The notes under the pieces: generated by a model | The model's input: only the letters and a program-made list of their open reading frames with translations | Told to the model about the DNA's origin: nothing | The model's database searches: none | Program-made: the position numbers and the translations under genes | Source of the DNA: Aureibacillus halotolerans | GTDB taxonomy: Bacteria; Bacillota; Bacilli; Bacillales; DSM-28697 | Assembly: GCF_004363045.1 (NCBI RefSeq) | Contig: NZ_SNYJ01000001.1 | Span: forward strand, 445,218 to 509,217 | Direction of reading: 5' to 3' | Length of the DNA stretch: 64,000 nucleotides | In this document: one piece after another, positions 17,264 to 26,289 of the stretch | Position numbering within the stretch: the first letter of the stretch is position 1 | Layout: every line of letters begins with the position of its first letter

Positions 17264-18580
17264 TTACTCTTGTAACAGACTATTAATCTGCGTCTCTAAA
17301 TCGGCGAGCGCCTGTTTAGGGTCTCCATCGTTAATCAATACACCTTGGAATGTTTTATTCACAACCTCGGCAATTTCTCCAGCATTTTCATGAGGGATCG
17401 TAAAGTCTTGTGCGAGCTCAAGCTGTTGTGCGGCAAAGAAATTCCCTTTTACAGCAGGGTCGTCGGAGTCCTCACCTTGCGTGAAATGTTCAGCTTCTGC
17501 GGCTTCTTTAACAGAAGGTAAAATGTTAGCCTCTTCTGAAAAGGCCAATTGATGTTCACTGTTTGTAATAAACGCAGCAAAGTCTACCGCCAAGTCAACA
17601 TGCTCACTTTGCTTAGGAACAGCTAAGTTCATAATCGATGCATTTTGTACTTCTGCTTCACCGACAAGCGCTGGAGCAGAATTCGAATTTTCATAAACCT
17701 CTGGCGCTAAATCATTCACTTGACGGAACAGCTGTGGACCTGTCGTCCAGAAGGCAACTTTTTCTTGTGCATAAAGCTCTGGCACTTTTGCTTGATCGAG
17801 TAAGATTCCTTTATGCACTAGCCCTTGATCGTATTTTTCTTTCAGTGTCGTCCAAAGCTCAACGGCTTCTGGTGTATTGATCGTCGCTTCTGTTCCATCT
17901 TCTGAGACAATTGGAATGCCGTGTAATGGCATTTGTGTATGCAAGTTAGGAGCTATCACCATACCGTACGCGCCCGTTTTTTCATAAATGACCTCTGAAT
18001 ACTCCCAAGCTTCTTCGAAAGTGGATGGCGGTGTATCAAAGCCAGCTTCCTGTAAAAGCTTTTCATTATAAAGCAGTCCGCTGGTCGAAACATACCAAGG
18101 GATGGCGAAGTTTCCGTCACCAATGTCACCCGATTGCCAAATGCCTTCAAAGTAATCATCCTTGACGTCTGCTGCGGCTTCATCCATGTTAACTAAAGCT
18201 CCCAGCCCCGCGAGCTTTTTCAGAAACAATGTGTTCAAGTTAATGACATCAGGCAAGTCACCACTCGAAGCACTTGTCATAACGAGCTGTTCAATCTGAT
18301 CGTAAGGTGCATCTTTCCACTCTACTGTCACACCTTCATTTTCGGCTTCAAATGCATCGATGACACCATTAATGTATTCGTCGAACGTTGGACTTAAAGA
18401 AATTGTCATGAACTCAATTGTTCTCTCTTCTTGTGTTTCCCCCTGTGCTGCATCCTCCGTAGGTTCACCAGCAGCTCCATCACTAGTTCCTGAGCCCCCC
18501 GATGAACATCCTGTTAGGAACATAATGAACATAAGCAATGCGAACCCCATAATGTTTTGAACATTAGACTTACGTGTCAC
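17264..18580 (-). CDS. Sugar ABC transporter substrate-binding lipoprotein
   Basis: This 438-residue extracellular solute-binding protein (family 1) has a signal peptide ending in the lipobox LTGC (near residue 24) and a low-complexity acidic Ser/Gly/Glu linker before the globular part. It starts with GTG after GGGGAGG. As first gene of the operon it sets substrate choice for the two permeases. The divergent neighbour is a DUF4127 gene, and the murQ operon lies on the other side. A link to amino-sugar or cell-wall glycan uptake is possible but unproven. Confidence 0.9.
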   Translation of the reverse strand: MTRKSNVQNIMGFALLMFIMFLTGCSSGGSGTSDGAAGEPTEDAAQGETQEERTIEFMTISLSPTFDEYINGVIDAFEAENEGVTVEWKDAPYDQIEQLVMTSASSGDLPDVINLNTLFLKKLAGLGALVNMDEAAADVKDDYFEGIWQSGDIGDGNFAIPWYVSTSGLLYNEKLLQEAGFDTPPSTFEEAWEYSEVIYEKTGAYGMVIAPNLHTQMPLHGIPIVSEDGTEATINTPEAVELWTTLKEKYDQGLVHKGILLDQAKVPELYAQEKVAFWTTGPQLFRQVNDLAPEVYENSNSAPALVGEAEVQNASIMNLAVPKQSEHVDLAVDFAAFITNSEHQLAFSEEANILPSVKEAAEAEHFTQGEDSDDPAVKGNFFAAQQLELAQDFTIPHENAGEIAEVVNKTFQGVLINDGDPKQALADLETQINSLLQE

Positions 18581-18806
18581 CTTTATGACCTCCCCTTTTT
18601 AATGAAAAGATTCGATATGAACCGACAAAGACATAACCTAGCGCTTCATTCGTTTGAAGAAAAAGAATTTTCTCATTAAAACTTAGGTATACAGTATCAT
18701 TTTACTTTCGATATGTAAATATTTATTCCTTAGCAAAAAAATAAAAAGGAGAAAAAATCCACACTATAGAGAAAATGCCCTTTTATTAAATATATCGAGG
18801 AGATAA

Positions 18807-18823
18807 TATCCTTTTCAAGGATA
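18807..18823. promoter_or_regulatory. 17-bp perfect palindrome, candidate operator
   Basis: TATCCTTTTCAAGGATA has 7-bp perfect arms and a 3-bp centre. It lies 40 bp upstream of the -35 box of the DUF4127 gene and about 225 bp before the divergent binding-protein gene, a good place for a shared regulator. The regulator is not known. Confidence 0.4.
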
Positions 18824-18862
18824 ACATAGAGAAAAACTTACCATCAATTAGATTATTTCAAA

Positions 18863-18891
18863 TTGTTATATACTTAAATTTCTTCTATACT
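18863..18891 (+). promoter_or_regulatory. Sigma-A promoter of the DUF4127 gene
   Basis: TTGTTA (18863-18868) and TATACT (18886-18891) are exactly 17 bp apart, 44 bp before the TTG start codon. Confidence 0.65.
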
Positions 18892-18934
18892 ATGTGTCTA
18901 GTAGTGAATTTATATTAAGAAATGGGGAACTCAT

Positions 18935-20458
18935 TTGACAACCATTGCTTATCTCCCGCTTGATGAACGACCATGCAACTACAAATTCCCACAAATGCTA
19001 GCGGGTATGACAGATTTTACGTTACTCCTCCCTGAAAAACAGCTGCTTGGAAAGAAAAAACAACCTGCCTCGTTTCCCGAACTGAAAAACTGGTTATTTA
19101 CTGCCGCTGCACAGGCAGATCATTTAATTGTTTCAATTGATATGCTCGTTTATGGAGGAATTGTTCCCTCACGTCTCCATTTGCTCACGGTAGAGGAGTG
19201 TGAATCTCGTCTTCATGTCTTAAAGGAGTTAAAGGAAAAGCACCCCTCCCTTCAAATCTATGCGTTTAATCTCATTATGAGGACACCTTCATATAACAGC
19301 GATGATGAAGAGCCTACCTATTATGCCTCCTCCGGAAGTGACATTTTCACCTACGGCTGGCTCACTGATAAACAAACCTCAGATGAGCTTACTGCCGACG
19401 AGCAGCAAACATTGTCAGCGGTTGAGAAGCGTCTTCCCGCTAGCGTTCTAACTGACTTTACGAACCGACGTCATATGAACGCCACCGTGAACAAAAAAAC
19501 GGTCGATTACGCTGCGGATCAAGTCATTAATTTTCTCATCATTCCTCTTGATGACAATGCACAATACGGGTTTTCGCCAAAGGAACAGCGCAAACTTGTC
19601 ACACATATAGAGAAGAAAAACCTTATGGACATTGTTGCCGTTTATCCTGGCGCCGATGAAGCCGGCTGCACGTTGTTCGCTCATGTCTTCTGTAAGGAAA
19701 AACAATATGAACCAGAGATCTACATAAAATATTCATCTACAAAAGGCCCATCTATCATTCCTGCCTTGGAAGATCGCTCATTAAATGAAAGCGTGAAAGC
19801 ACAAATCGCTGCTGCAAATGGCTATTTAACTGACTCTGAAGCAAGTGCAGATGCCATATTAATGATTCATTCACCGGGTGCTGGGCAAACTCATATGGCT
19901 GGACCAGAAGATTTTACCGAAAGGCACCCCTCGTATGTGTCCGAAATAAACAAGCGAGAATTCGTTCGTACAATGAAACGCTTTATCGATAAAGGCAAAA
20001 CGGTCGGTCTCGCAGATGTAGCCATCTTAAATGGAAGTGATCATCTGCTTATGCAACTCTTAAGTAAAAACAACCTACTGCACGAGCTTGCCTCATATGC
20101 GGGGTGGAACACATCAGGAAATACATTAGGAACAGCCATCGCCCAGCTCATTATCCAATCGTATTACGGGCCATCTCTTCAGTCTCGCTACAATTTACTG
20201 TATCGCTTAGTAGAAGATTGGGGGTATCAAGCAACCGTTCGTCAGCAGGTCACACAAGAACTACTGCCTACCCTCGATGCGACCTATTTCGACATTAGCG
20301 CAGAGCAACATTCAGTTGAAGCACAGATTACAGAACGTATAAAAGAGTTTGTGACGAGAGAATTCCCCCCAGAATTGCTCGAAGGTTTAACTATTTCCCG
20401 ATGTACCATGCCGTGGACAAGAATGTTTGAAGTCGAGCTTGAAATACAACTAACCTAA
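18935..20458 (+). CDS. DUF4127 family protein
   Basis: This 507-residue cytoplasmic protein opens with IAYLPLDERPCN, the signature of DUF4127, a family with no established activity that I can name. Other strong blocks are IVSIDMLVYGGIVPSR (near residue 66), IIPLDDNAQYGFSPKEQ (near 203), YPGADEAGC (near 231) and HSPGAGQT (near 312). Acidic residues in the first and third blocks could be catalytic or metal-binding. It starts with TTG after GGGGAA and stands alone, divergent from a sugar ABC operon. Its place between that operon and the murQ cluster suggests a role in glycan breakdown. Confidence 0.85.
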   Translation: MTTIAYLPLDERPCNYKFPQMLAGMTDFTLLLPEKQLLGKKKQPASFPELKNWLFTAAAQADHLIVSIDMLVYGGIVPSRLHLLTVEECESRLHVLKELKEKHPSLQIYAFNLIMRTPSYNSDDEEPTYYASSGSDIFTYGWLTDKQTSDELTADEQQTLSAVEKRLPASVLTDFTNRRHMNATVNKKTVDYAADQVINFLIIPLDDNAQYGFSPKEQRKLVTHIEKKNLMDIVAVYPGADEAGCTLFAHVFCKEKQYEPEIYIKYSSTKGPSIIPALEDRSLNESVKAQIAAANGYLTDSEASADAILMIHSPGAGQTHMAGPEDFTERHPSYVSEINKREFVRTMKRFIDKGKTVGLADVAILNGSDHLLMQLLSKNNLLHELASYAGWNTSGNTLGTAIAQLIIQSYYGPSLQSRYNLLYRLVEDWGYQATVRQQVTQELLPTLDATYFDISAEQHSVEAQITERIKEFVTREFPPELLEGLTISRCTMPWTRMFEVELEIQLT

Positions 20459-20737
20459 ATGCACTTAAAAATGAGCCCCCGCAGGCATGTGGTGGCTCGT
20501 CGTATGTCTAGGTGTTGCGCTGCATATACAGCCTCAGTGATACAAGATCTTCACGTACTAAAAAAATCTTCCCGTGTTTACATTCATAATTTATTCTCCA
20601 TTCAACCCCATTTTTACTACCTTCATGTCAAAACACTCAGTCTTTTTACCCAGAGAAATACAGCGCTTTCTTTTGAATAATCCATAAGCACTGTGTAAAG
20701 GCTAATTGCAACCTTCTTTTTTCGTCTTTTTTCGACC

Positions 20738-20776
20738 TTTACAAAACCTTAACATTTCCTTCGTAAAGGATTAATA
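20738..20776 (+). promoter_or_regulatory. PHO box: four PhoP-type repeats
   Basis: TTTACA, TTAACA, TTCGTA and TTAATA begin at 20738, 20749, 20760 and 20771, an exact 11-bp period. This is the direct-repeat layout bound by PhoP (consensus TTAACA). A -10-like TATATT follows at 20786-20791, 43 bp before pstS. It predicts induction of the pst operon under phosphate limitation by PhoPR. Confidence 0.85.
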
Positions 20777-20833
20777 AATCGTTGTTATATTGAGTAAGGA
20801 ATTAAAAACGTACAAATTGGGGGATACAAAGTA

Positions 20834-21859
20834 ATGAAAAAAATGTCTTTTTTGCTCGCAGCTTTTCTCCTTATGATTCTTGCGGCATGTGGTAACGGTG
20901 ACGGTAGTGGCGGAACACCAAACGCTGACGGAGCAAACACTGAAGATGCGACAGACGATGGCGGTTCAGAAGGTGAAGATTCAGCTGCAGGAGATGACGC
21001 TGAAGGAACTGTATCAGGAAGTGTTGGCATCGACGGATCTTCAACAGTATTCCCTATTATGGAAGCTGTATCTGAAGAATTTCAAAAGGAATTCCCTGAA
21101 GTACAAGCTCCGATTGGAGTATCCGGTACTGGTGGCGGATTTGAGAAGTTCATCGCTGGAGAAACTGACATTTCAAATGCTTCACGTCCTATTAGTGAAG
21201 AAGAAGTTGCAGCGCTTGAAGAAGCAGGCATTGAATATACGGAGTTCGAAATTGCTTATGACGGGATTTCCGTTGTTGTCAATAGTGAAAACGATTGGGT
21301 CGACCAATTGACAGTTGAAGAATTGCAAAGCATGTGGCTTGAAGAAGGTGGCGCTACTACATGGGCTGACGTTCGTGAAGGCTGGCCAGCTGAACCAATC
21401 CAATTTTATAGCCCTGGAACAGATTCAGGAACATTTGACTACTGGAATGAAGTTATTCTAGAAGAACAACAAATCCGTAAGGATGTTGTTCTCTCTGAAA
21501 ATGACAACACACTTGTCCAAGGTGTTGTTGGAAACAAAAATGCAGTTTCATACTTTGGATATGCGTACTACCTTGAAAATCAGGACACGCTGAATATCGT
21601 TCCTATTGTGAACGAAGCTGGTGAAGCAGTTGAGCCAAATGAAGACACGATTGCTTCTGGTGACTACAACCCACTTTCACGTCCTATGTTCATCTATGTA
21701 AATAACGCTTCATTGGCAGAAAAGCCACAGGTTTATGAGTACGTTATGTTCGCACTTGAGAATGCCGGTACATTGTCTGAAGAAGTTGGATATGTAGGTT
21801 CACCTCAAGAAGTATATGACGAAGCTATCTCTACTGCGAACGAAATCGCTGGACAATAA
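20834..21859 (+). CDS. pstS: Phosphate-binding lipoprotein PstS
   Basis: This 341-residue protein binds phosphate outside the membrane for the PstCAB transporter. The signal peptide ends in the lipobox ILAAC; a long acidic Gly/Asp/Glu/Ser linker (about residues 22-62) tethers the domain. The binding domain starts with GIDGSSTVFP, followed by GVSGTGGGFEKF and SPGTDSGTFDYW, the phosphate-contacting loops of PstS. The acidic linker suggests alkaline or saline adaptation. The gene is preceded by PHO boxes and is first in the operon. Confidence 0.96.
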   Translation: MKKMSFLLAAFLLMILAACGNGDGSGGTPNADGANTEDATDDGGSEGEDSAAGDDAEGTVSGSVGIDGSSTVFPIMEAVSEEFQKEFPEVQAPIGVSGTGGGFEKFIAGETDISNASRPISEEEVAALEEAGIEYTEFEIAYDGISVVVNSENDWVDQLTVEELQSMWLEEGGATTWADVREGWPAEPIQFYSPGTDSGTFDYWNEVILEEQQIRKDVVLSENDNTLVQGVVGNKNAVSYFGYAYYLENQDTLNIVPIVNEAGEAVEPNEDTIASGDYNPLSRPMFIYVNNASLAEKPQVYEYVMFALENAGTLSEEVGYVGSPQEVYDEAISTANEIAGQ

Positions 21860-21880
21860 AAGTGAACATTTAATAACCCG

Positions 21881-21914
21881 CAACAAATGGTGAAGTGTAC
21901 TTCGCCATTTGTTG
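21881..21914 (+). other. Strong stem-loop between pstS and pstC
   Basis: CAACAAATGGTGAAG and CTTCGCCATTTGTTG form a 15-bp stem with one G-U pair and a TGTA loop. No long T run follows. In pst operons such a structure lowers readthrough or protects the 3' end, so that pstS is made in excess over the membrane genes. Confidence 0.75.
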
Positions 21915-21940
21915 TAATTCTATGTAAGGGGCACTTTTAC

Positions 21941-22888
21941 ATGAATCGTACAAATCAGAATGAATCAATTGCAGAAATTATTGAACGTAAAAAAAGCAAG
22001 TCCAACTGGTTAGGGAACTTTATTGAAAAAGCCATCCCGGTTGTTCTCTGGCTGGCTGCTGTTATATCCATTCTTACAACGGTTGGTATTATATTTACAC
22101 TCCTAAAAGAAACATCAAGCTTCTTTTCAGAAGTAAGCATCTTGCAATTTATAACTGATTTAAACTGGTATCCTTTCTTTGAAGCAGATCCTGAATTTGG
22201 TATCCTTCCTTTATTAAGTGGGACACTGTTGGTTGCGGTTATCGCAATGTTTGTTGCCATTCCATTTGGCTTAGCTACGGCGATTTATTTAAGTGAATAT
22301 GCGAGTGAATCTGTACGTCGTAGTATAAAGCCTATATTGGAAGTTCTTGCGGGAATCCCTACGATTGTGTACGGATATTTTGCGTTAACTTTTGTTACGC
22401 CCTTATTACAAACTATTATTCCTGATTTGCCATTCTTCAACGCGTTAAGCCCGGGTATTGTTGTTGGAATCATGATTATTCCAATGGTTGCCTCCTTGTC
22501 AGAGGATGCAATGAGCGCTGTCCCTAACGCTATGAGAGAAGGCGCTCTTGCTTTAGGTTCGACACGGCTTGAGGTGGCTTTAAAGGTTGTTCTTCCTGCT
22601 GCTTTATCCGGTGTCATTGCTTCATTTGTATTGGCTATTTCGAGAGCCATTGGAGAAACAATGATCGTAACTATCGCAGGTGGTTCATCACCAACACTAA
22701 CATTCGATCCGACAGATTCCATCCAAACGATGACTGCCTTTATTGTGCAAGCAAGCCTAGGCGATGCGTCGTATGGATCCATTATTTATTTCAGTATTTA
22801 TGCGGTTGGTATTACACTATTCATATTTACACTCATCATCAACATGATTGCGCAATACATTTCAAAACGATTCAGGGAGAGCTATTGA
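21941..22888 (+). CDS. pstC: Phosphate ABC transporter permease PstC
   Basis: One of two phosphate permeases, 315 residues, six helices, with [13 protein letters not shown] and [21 protein letters not shown] (EAA-like loop) as typical blocks. The frame is open further upstream to 21887, but that extension would run through the pstS-pstC stem-loop. I chose ATG 21941, which follows AAGGGG. The stop lies next to the pstA start, so the genes are coupled. Confidence 0.94.
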   Translation: MNRTNQNESIAEIIERKKSKSNWLGNFIEKAIPVVLWLAAVISILTTVGIIFTLLKETSSFFSEVSILQFITDLNWYPFFEADPEFGILPLLSGTLLVAVIAMFVAIPFGLATAIYLSEYASESVRRSIKPILEVLAGIPTIVYGYFALTFVTPLLQTIIPDLPFFNALSPGIVVGIMIIPMVASLSEDAMSAVPNAMREGALALGSTRLEVALKVVLPAALSGVIASFVLAISRAIGETMIVTIAGGSSPTLTFDPTDSIQTMTAFIVQASLGDASYGSIIYFSIYAVGITLFIFTLIINMIAQYISKRFRESY

Positions 22889-22889
22889 T

Positions 22890-23768
22890 ATGTCACTCAT
22901 TAATAAAACCGACGTCGAACAGCGCATGCATGGCAGGCAACGAAAAAACAATGTCTCTAAATATTTGTTTCTTGCCGCAACAATGTTTGGATTAGTTGTT
23001 TTAGCGGTATTGTTTTATAGAGTCATTTCTCAAGGGGCTCCACACATTTCATGGAACTTCTTTACTGAATTTGCATCACGTAATCCCGAAGACGCAGGCA
23101 TGAAGGCTCCACTATACGGAACCTTTTGGCTCATGTTAATTACAGCACCTGTTTCCGTCATTTTAGGCGTATCCACTGCGCTTTACCTTGAAATGTACGC
23201 CAAAAAGAATCGTTTTACATCTTTTATCCAAACGAACATTTCAAACCTAGCTGGGGTACCCTCGATCGTGTTTGGTCTTTTAGGCCTAACCATCTTTGTC
23301 CGGCTAATGGAAATGAATCAAAGCATCATGGCTGGTGGACTCACACTGGCACTTCTTATCCTGCCTGTCATCATCGTCGCCTCACAGGAATCCATTCGGG
23401 CGGTGCCAAGCGATGTCCAGGAAGCGTCTTACGGCTTAGGAGCAACGAAATGGCAGACAATACGACGTGTTGTCCTCCCGGCAGCAATTCCTGGGATTTT
23501 AACAGGAAGCATTCTTGCCCTTTCAAGAGCCATTGGTGAAACAGCTCCATTGATCATGATTGGTGCCTTCACATTTATTGCCTTTGTCCCAGAAAATGTT
23601 TGGTCCGGCTTCACCGCAATGCCAATTCAGATTTACAACTGGACGGCTCGTCCACAAGAGGAATTCCAGCAAATCGCTGCTGGCGGTATTATTATTCTCC
23701 TCGCTATGCTTCTTATCATGAACTCGATTGCTGTATTGATTAGAAATAAATTCTCAAAACGATACTAA
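22890..23768 (+). CDS. pstA: Phosphate ABC transporter permease PstA
   Basis: The second phosphate permease, 292 residues, with the EAA-like loop EASYGLGATKWQTIRRVVLP near residue 190 and SRAIGETAPLIMIGA after it. The open frame starts at 22848 inside pstC, but ATG 22890, 1 bp after the pstC stop and with AGGGAGA upstream, is the likely start. It forms the channel with PstC and is powered by PstB. Confidence 0.94.
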   Translation: MSLINKTDVEQRMHGRQRKNNVSKYLFLAATMFGLVVLAVLFYRVISQGAPHISWNFFTEFASRNPEDAGMKAPLYGTFWLMLITAPVSVILGVSTALYLEMYAKKNRFTSFIQTNISNLAGVPSIVFGLLGLTIFVRLMEMNQSIMAGGLTLALLILPVIIVASQESIRAVPSDVQEASYGLGATKWQTIRRVVLPAAIPGILTGSILALSRAIGETAPLIMIGAFTFIAFVPENVWSGFTAMPIQIYNWTARPQEEFQQIAAGGIIILLAMLLIMNSIAVLIRNKFSKRY

Positions 23769-23780
23769 GGGGTGTTTGCA

Positions 23781-24614
23781 ATGAGCATCGATCTTAAACC
23801 GAAAACAACAAACACAAATACGAACGTTGAGCAGGTTGAAAACAACCAATCAGCATCCAAGCGTAATGTGTATGAAGTAGAAAACTTTAATCTTTGGTAT
23901 GGCAGCGACCAAGCCTTGAAAAATGTTGACTTTAACATCGTTGAAAATGAAGTTACTGCCATCATTGGACCTTCTGGTTGCGGAAAATCGACTTTTATTA
24001 AATCACTTAATCGTATGATTGAATTGATCCCGATTGTCCGCGTCTCCGGTTCAATCAAATACCGTGGAGAAAATACGTTAGACAAAAAATACGAAGTTGA
24101 GCGTCTGCGTACGAAGGTCGGCATGGTTTTCCAAAAACCGAACCCATTTCCAAAATCTATTTATGAAAATGTGGCTTACGGTCCACGCATTCACGGCATT
24201 AAAAACAAAAAAATGCTAGATGAGATTGTTGAAAAAAGTTTACGTGGTGCTGCGATCTGGGATGAAGTAAAAGACCGTTTAAAGGAAAATGCTTTTGGTC
24301 TTTCTGGTGGTCAGCAACAGCGAATCTGTATTGCTCGTTGTCTTGCGATCGAACCAGATGTCATTCTTATGGATGAGCCGACTTCTGCACTTGATCCAAT
24401 TTCAACACTTAAGGTGGAGGAACTTGTACAAGAGTTGAAGAAATCTTATAGTATTGTTATTGTGACGCACAACATGCAACAAGCGGCACGGATTTCAGAC
24501 AAAACGGCGTTTTTCTTAAACGGTGAGTTGATTGAATTAGACAATACGAACCAACTGTTTTCAAATCCGGCAGATAAACGTACAGAGGATTACATTACAG
24601 GTCGATTCGGATAA
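23781..24614 (+). CDS. pstB: Phosphate ABC transporter ATPase PstB
   Basis: The 277-residue ATPase of the phosphate transporter. Walker A is GPSGCGKST, the ABC signature is [16 protein letters not shown], Walker B is [13 protein letters not shown], and the switch histidine is in [13 protein letters not shown]. The N-terminal 30 residues are Asn/Thr-rich and precede the core, an extension seen in many Bacillaceae PstB. ATG 23781 follows AAGGGG; a GTG at 23772 is less likely. Confidence 0.95.
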   Translation: MSIDLKPKTTNTNTNVEQVENNQSASKRNVYEVENFNLWYGSDQALKNVDFNIVENEVTAIIGPSGCGKSTFIKSLNRMIELIPIVRVSGSIKYRGENTLDKKYEVERLRTKVGMVFQKPNPFPKSIYENVAYGPRIHGIKNKKMLDEIVEKSLRGAAIWDEVKDRLKENAFGLSGGQQQRICIARCLAIEPDVILMDEPTSALDPISTLKVEELVQELKKSYSIVIVTHNMQQAARISDKTAFFLNGELIELDNTNQLFSNPADKRTEDYITGRFG

Positions 24615-24642
24615 ACATGCAAATTGAGTAAGGAGGGGTACT

Positions 24643-25308
24643 ATGCCCGCAAGCGCGAGACCATCGTTTGAAGAAGAGCTTCATCAACTGCATGATTTAA
24701 TCTTGAAGATGGGCGAAAAAGCACGTGAGTCAGTCACACGTTCAATAGCTGCTCTGCAAACGCAGGATGTTGAAGGTGCTATTCAGGTCATTGATTATGA
24801 TATTAAAATCAACCGACTTGAAGACCAAATAAATGAAAAAGCCATTTGGCTCATTGCAAAAGAACAGCCTATGGCAACTGATTTGCGTAAATTGATGACG
24901 GCGATAAAAATCTCCTCTGATATCGAACGCATCGGTGATTTGGCGGTAAATGTTGCTAAATCAACAGTCATTATTGGACGCGAAACACTTTTTAAGCCTT
25001 TAAATGACATTCCTGAAATGGCTAATAAGGTTGTCACGATGTTCGATCAAAGTCTGAAAGCCTTCCATGAGGAAGACGTTGTGCTCGCCCGCGAAGTGGC
25101 CGAGCTAGATGACGAGGTTGACGACCTTTATGGACGACTCGTCAAAGAACTAATGCATACCATGTCCGAGCGTCCTGAGATGATTCAGCAAATCACACAG
25201 CTTGCATTTATTGCTCGTTACCTTGAACGCGTTGGCGATCATACAACCAACATCGCCGAAAACGTTGTTTATCTCGTCAAAGGGAAAATGTACGACTTGA
25301 ATGCATAA
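24643..25308 (+). CDS. phoU: Phosphate signalling protein PhoU
   Basis: This 221-residue all-helical protein couples the Pst transporter to PhoR signalling. Two PhoU repeats are visible, each with an acidic metal-binding motif: SDIERIGDLAVNVAKS near residue 90 and YLERVGDHTTNIAENV near 195. The ATG follows GGAGGGG. It ends the pst operon, 9 bp before the terminator. Confidence 0.94.
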   Translation: MPASARPSFEEELHQLHDLILKMGEKARESVTRSIAALQTQDVEGAIQVIDYDIKINRLEDQINEKAIWLIAKEQPMATDLRKLMTAIKISSDIERIGDLAVNVAKSTVIIGRETLFKPLNDIPEMANKVVTMFDQSLKAFHEEDVVLAREVAELDDEVDDLYGRLVKELMHTMSERPEMIQQITQLAFIARYLERVGDHTTNIAENVVYLVKGKMYDLNA

Positions 25309-25316
25309 AGATACGG

Positions 25317-25350
25317 CAGCCGGAGCGACAACGTTCCGGCTGTTTTTTTT
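25317..25350 (+). terminator. Terminator of the pst-phoU operon
   Basis: CAGCCGGA and TCCGGCTG pair perfectly around a 10-base loop and are followed by eight T. Confidence 0.9.
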
Positions 25351-25397
25351 GTTCATTTTCATCTTAACGAAGCTAGTGATGCTCCCCTCTCACTACT

Positions 25398-25660
25398 CGG
25401 CTTAACCGAGCAGTTTGACACCATAGCCGCGCGGTTTATTGCGTTAGCCGAGCACTTATGTCGCTTAACCAAGCACTTCAAAGCTGTGAGCGCGCAGTTT
25501 CGGCTTAACCGAGCAGTTTGACACCATAGCCGCACAGTTTATTGCGTTAGCCGAGCACTTATGTCGCTTAACCAAGCACTTCAAAGCTGTGAGCGCGCAC
25601 TTTTGGCCAAGGTGCACACTAAAACTATTTCTCATTCCACTAAAACTATTCCCCCCTCCC
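25398..25660. repeat. Array of 21-bp repeats with a 103-bp tandem duplication (array 2)
   Basis: 25398-25500 and 25501-25603 are direct copies of a 103-bp unit differing at only a few positions. Each copy splits into five subunits of 21, 21, 21, 19 and 21 bp, with the common form ACCGAGCACTT followed by about ten variable bases. After the duplication CACTAAAACTATT occurs twice, 21 bp apart (25617, 25638). It fills the space between the phoU terminator and the ECF sigma gene. No spacer uniformity or palindrome of a CRISPR kind is present. Confidence 0.8.
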
Positions 25661-25710
25661 CTTCGCCTACCTTAATGAGCCTAGATGAAAAATGATGGAA
25701 GTGATGTGCA

Positions 25711-26289
25711 TTGAACAGCATGGAGCGTAAATGGATCAAAGCGATTAAGAAGCAGCAAAGTCAGGAAGCGGCTGATCTGCTTGTTCGCCACTATTACAAT
25801 GAAATCTACTCTTTTGTTTACAAGGAAATGATGGATCAGGAGCTTGCTTTGGACATTACGCAAGAAATTTTTATTTCTATGCTCAAGGGCATCCACAATT
25901 TTTCCTACCGCTCCTCCTTTCGTACGTGGCTTTACAAAGTCGCTAAATCCAGACTGATCGACTATTACCGCTCAAAATTTCACAAGCAATCGAGACGAAC
26001 AGACGAGCTACATCCCGAATGGGAGCCTGACGCAGCGTCTCACGATGTTTCCATTGATACAGAGGAACAGGCAGAGCTTGCGATGGAGGTATTCCTTTCA
26101 ATTGAGGAAACAAGCCAGCGTATCGTAAGCCAAAAGGTGTTTAGAGGCGATACGTTTTTAGAAATTGCTGCCACTCTAGAGCTAAATGAATCCACCGTAA
26201 AATCAAAATATTACGCTGCGTTACGTAAGATCAAAAAAGAGATGGGGGCAATGACGCATGAACGACAAGCTGGATGCTCAAACGATTGA
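25711..26289 (+). CDS. ECF-type RNA polymerase sigma factor
   Basis: This 192-residue protein has sigma region 2 (residues 20-90, with DITQEIFISM and the -10 recognition helix FRTWLYKVAKSRLIDYYR) and region 4 (about 125-180, LEIAATLELNESTVKSKYYAALRKIKKEM). It lacks regions 1 and 3, as ECF factors do. It should direct polymerase to a small regulon, probably including itself and the ABC genes downstream. The TTG start at 25711 has GGAAG 10 bp upstream; an ATG three codons later is possible. The 3' end overlaps the next gene by 32 bp. Confidence 0.9.
   Translation: MNSMERKWIKAIKKQQSQEAADLLVRHYYNEIYSFVYKEMMDQELALDITQEIFISMLKGIHNFSYRSSFRTWLYKVAKSRLIDYYRSKFHKQSRRTDELHPEWEPDAASHDVSIDTEEQAELAMEVFLSIEETSQRIVSQKVFRGDTFLEIAATLELNESTVKSKYYAALRKIKKEMGAMTHERQAGCSND

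Larger units (their letters stand above)
18581..18934. other. Divergent control region, sugar ABC operon / DUF4127 gene
   Basis: These 354 bp are AT-rich and noncoding and must carry both divergent promoters. The plus-strand promoter and a 17-bp palindrome are listed separately. For the minus strand, TTTACA and TACTGT 17 bp apart (about 18680-18710) is a weak candidate. Confidence 0.5.

Noticed and set aside
25398-25660. CRISPR array
   Set aside because: Units are about 21 bp with no separate constant repeat and unique spacers, and no cas genes are present.
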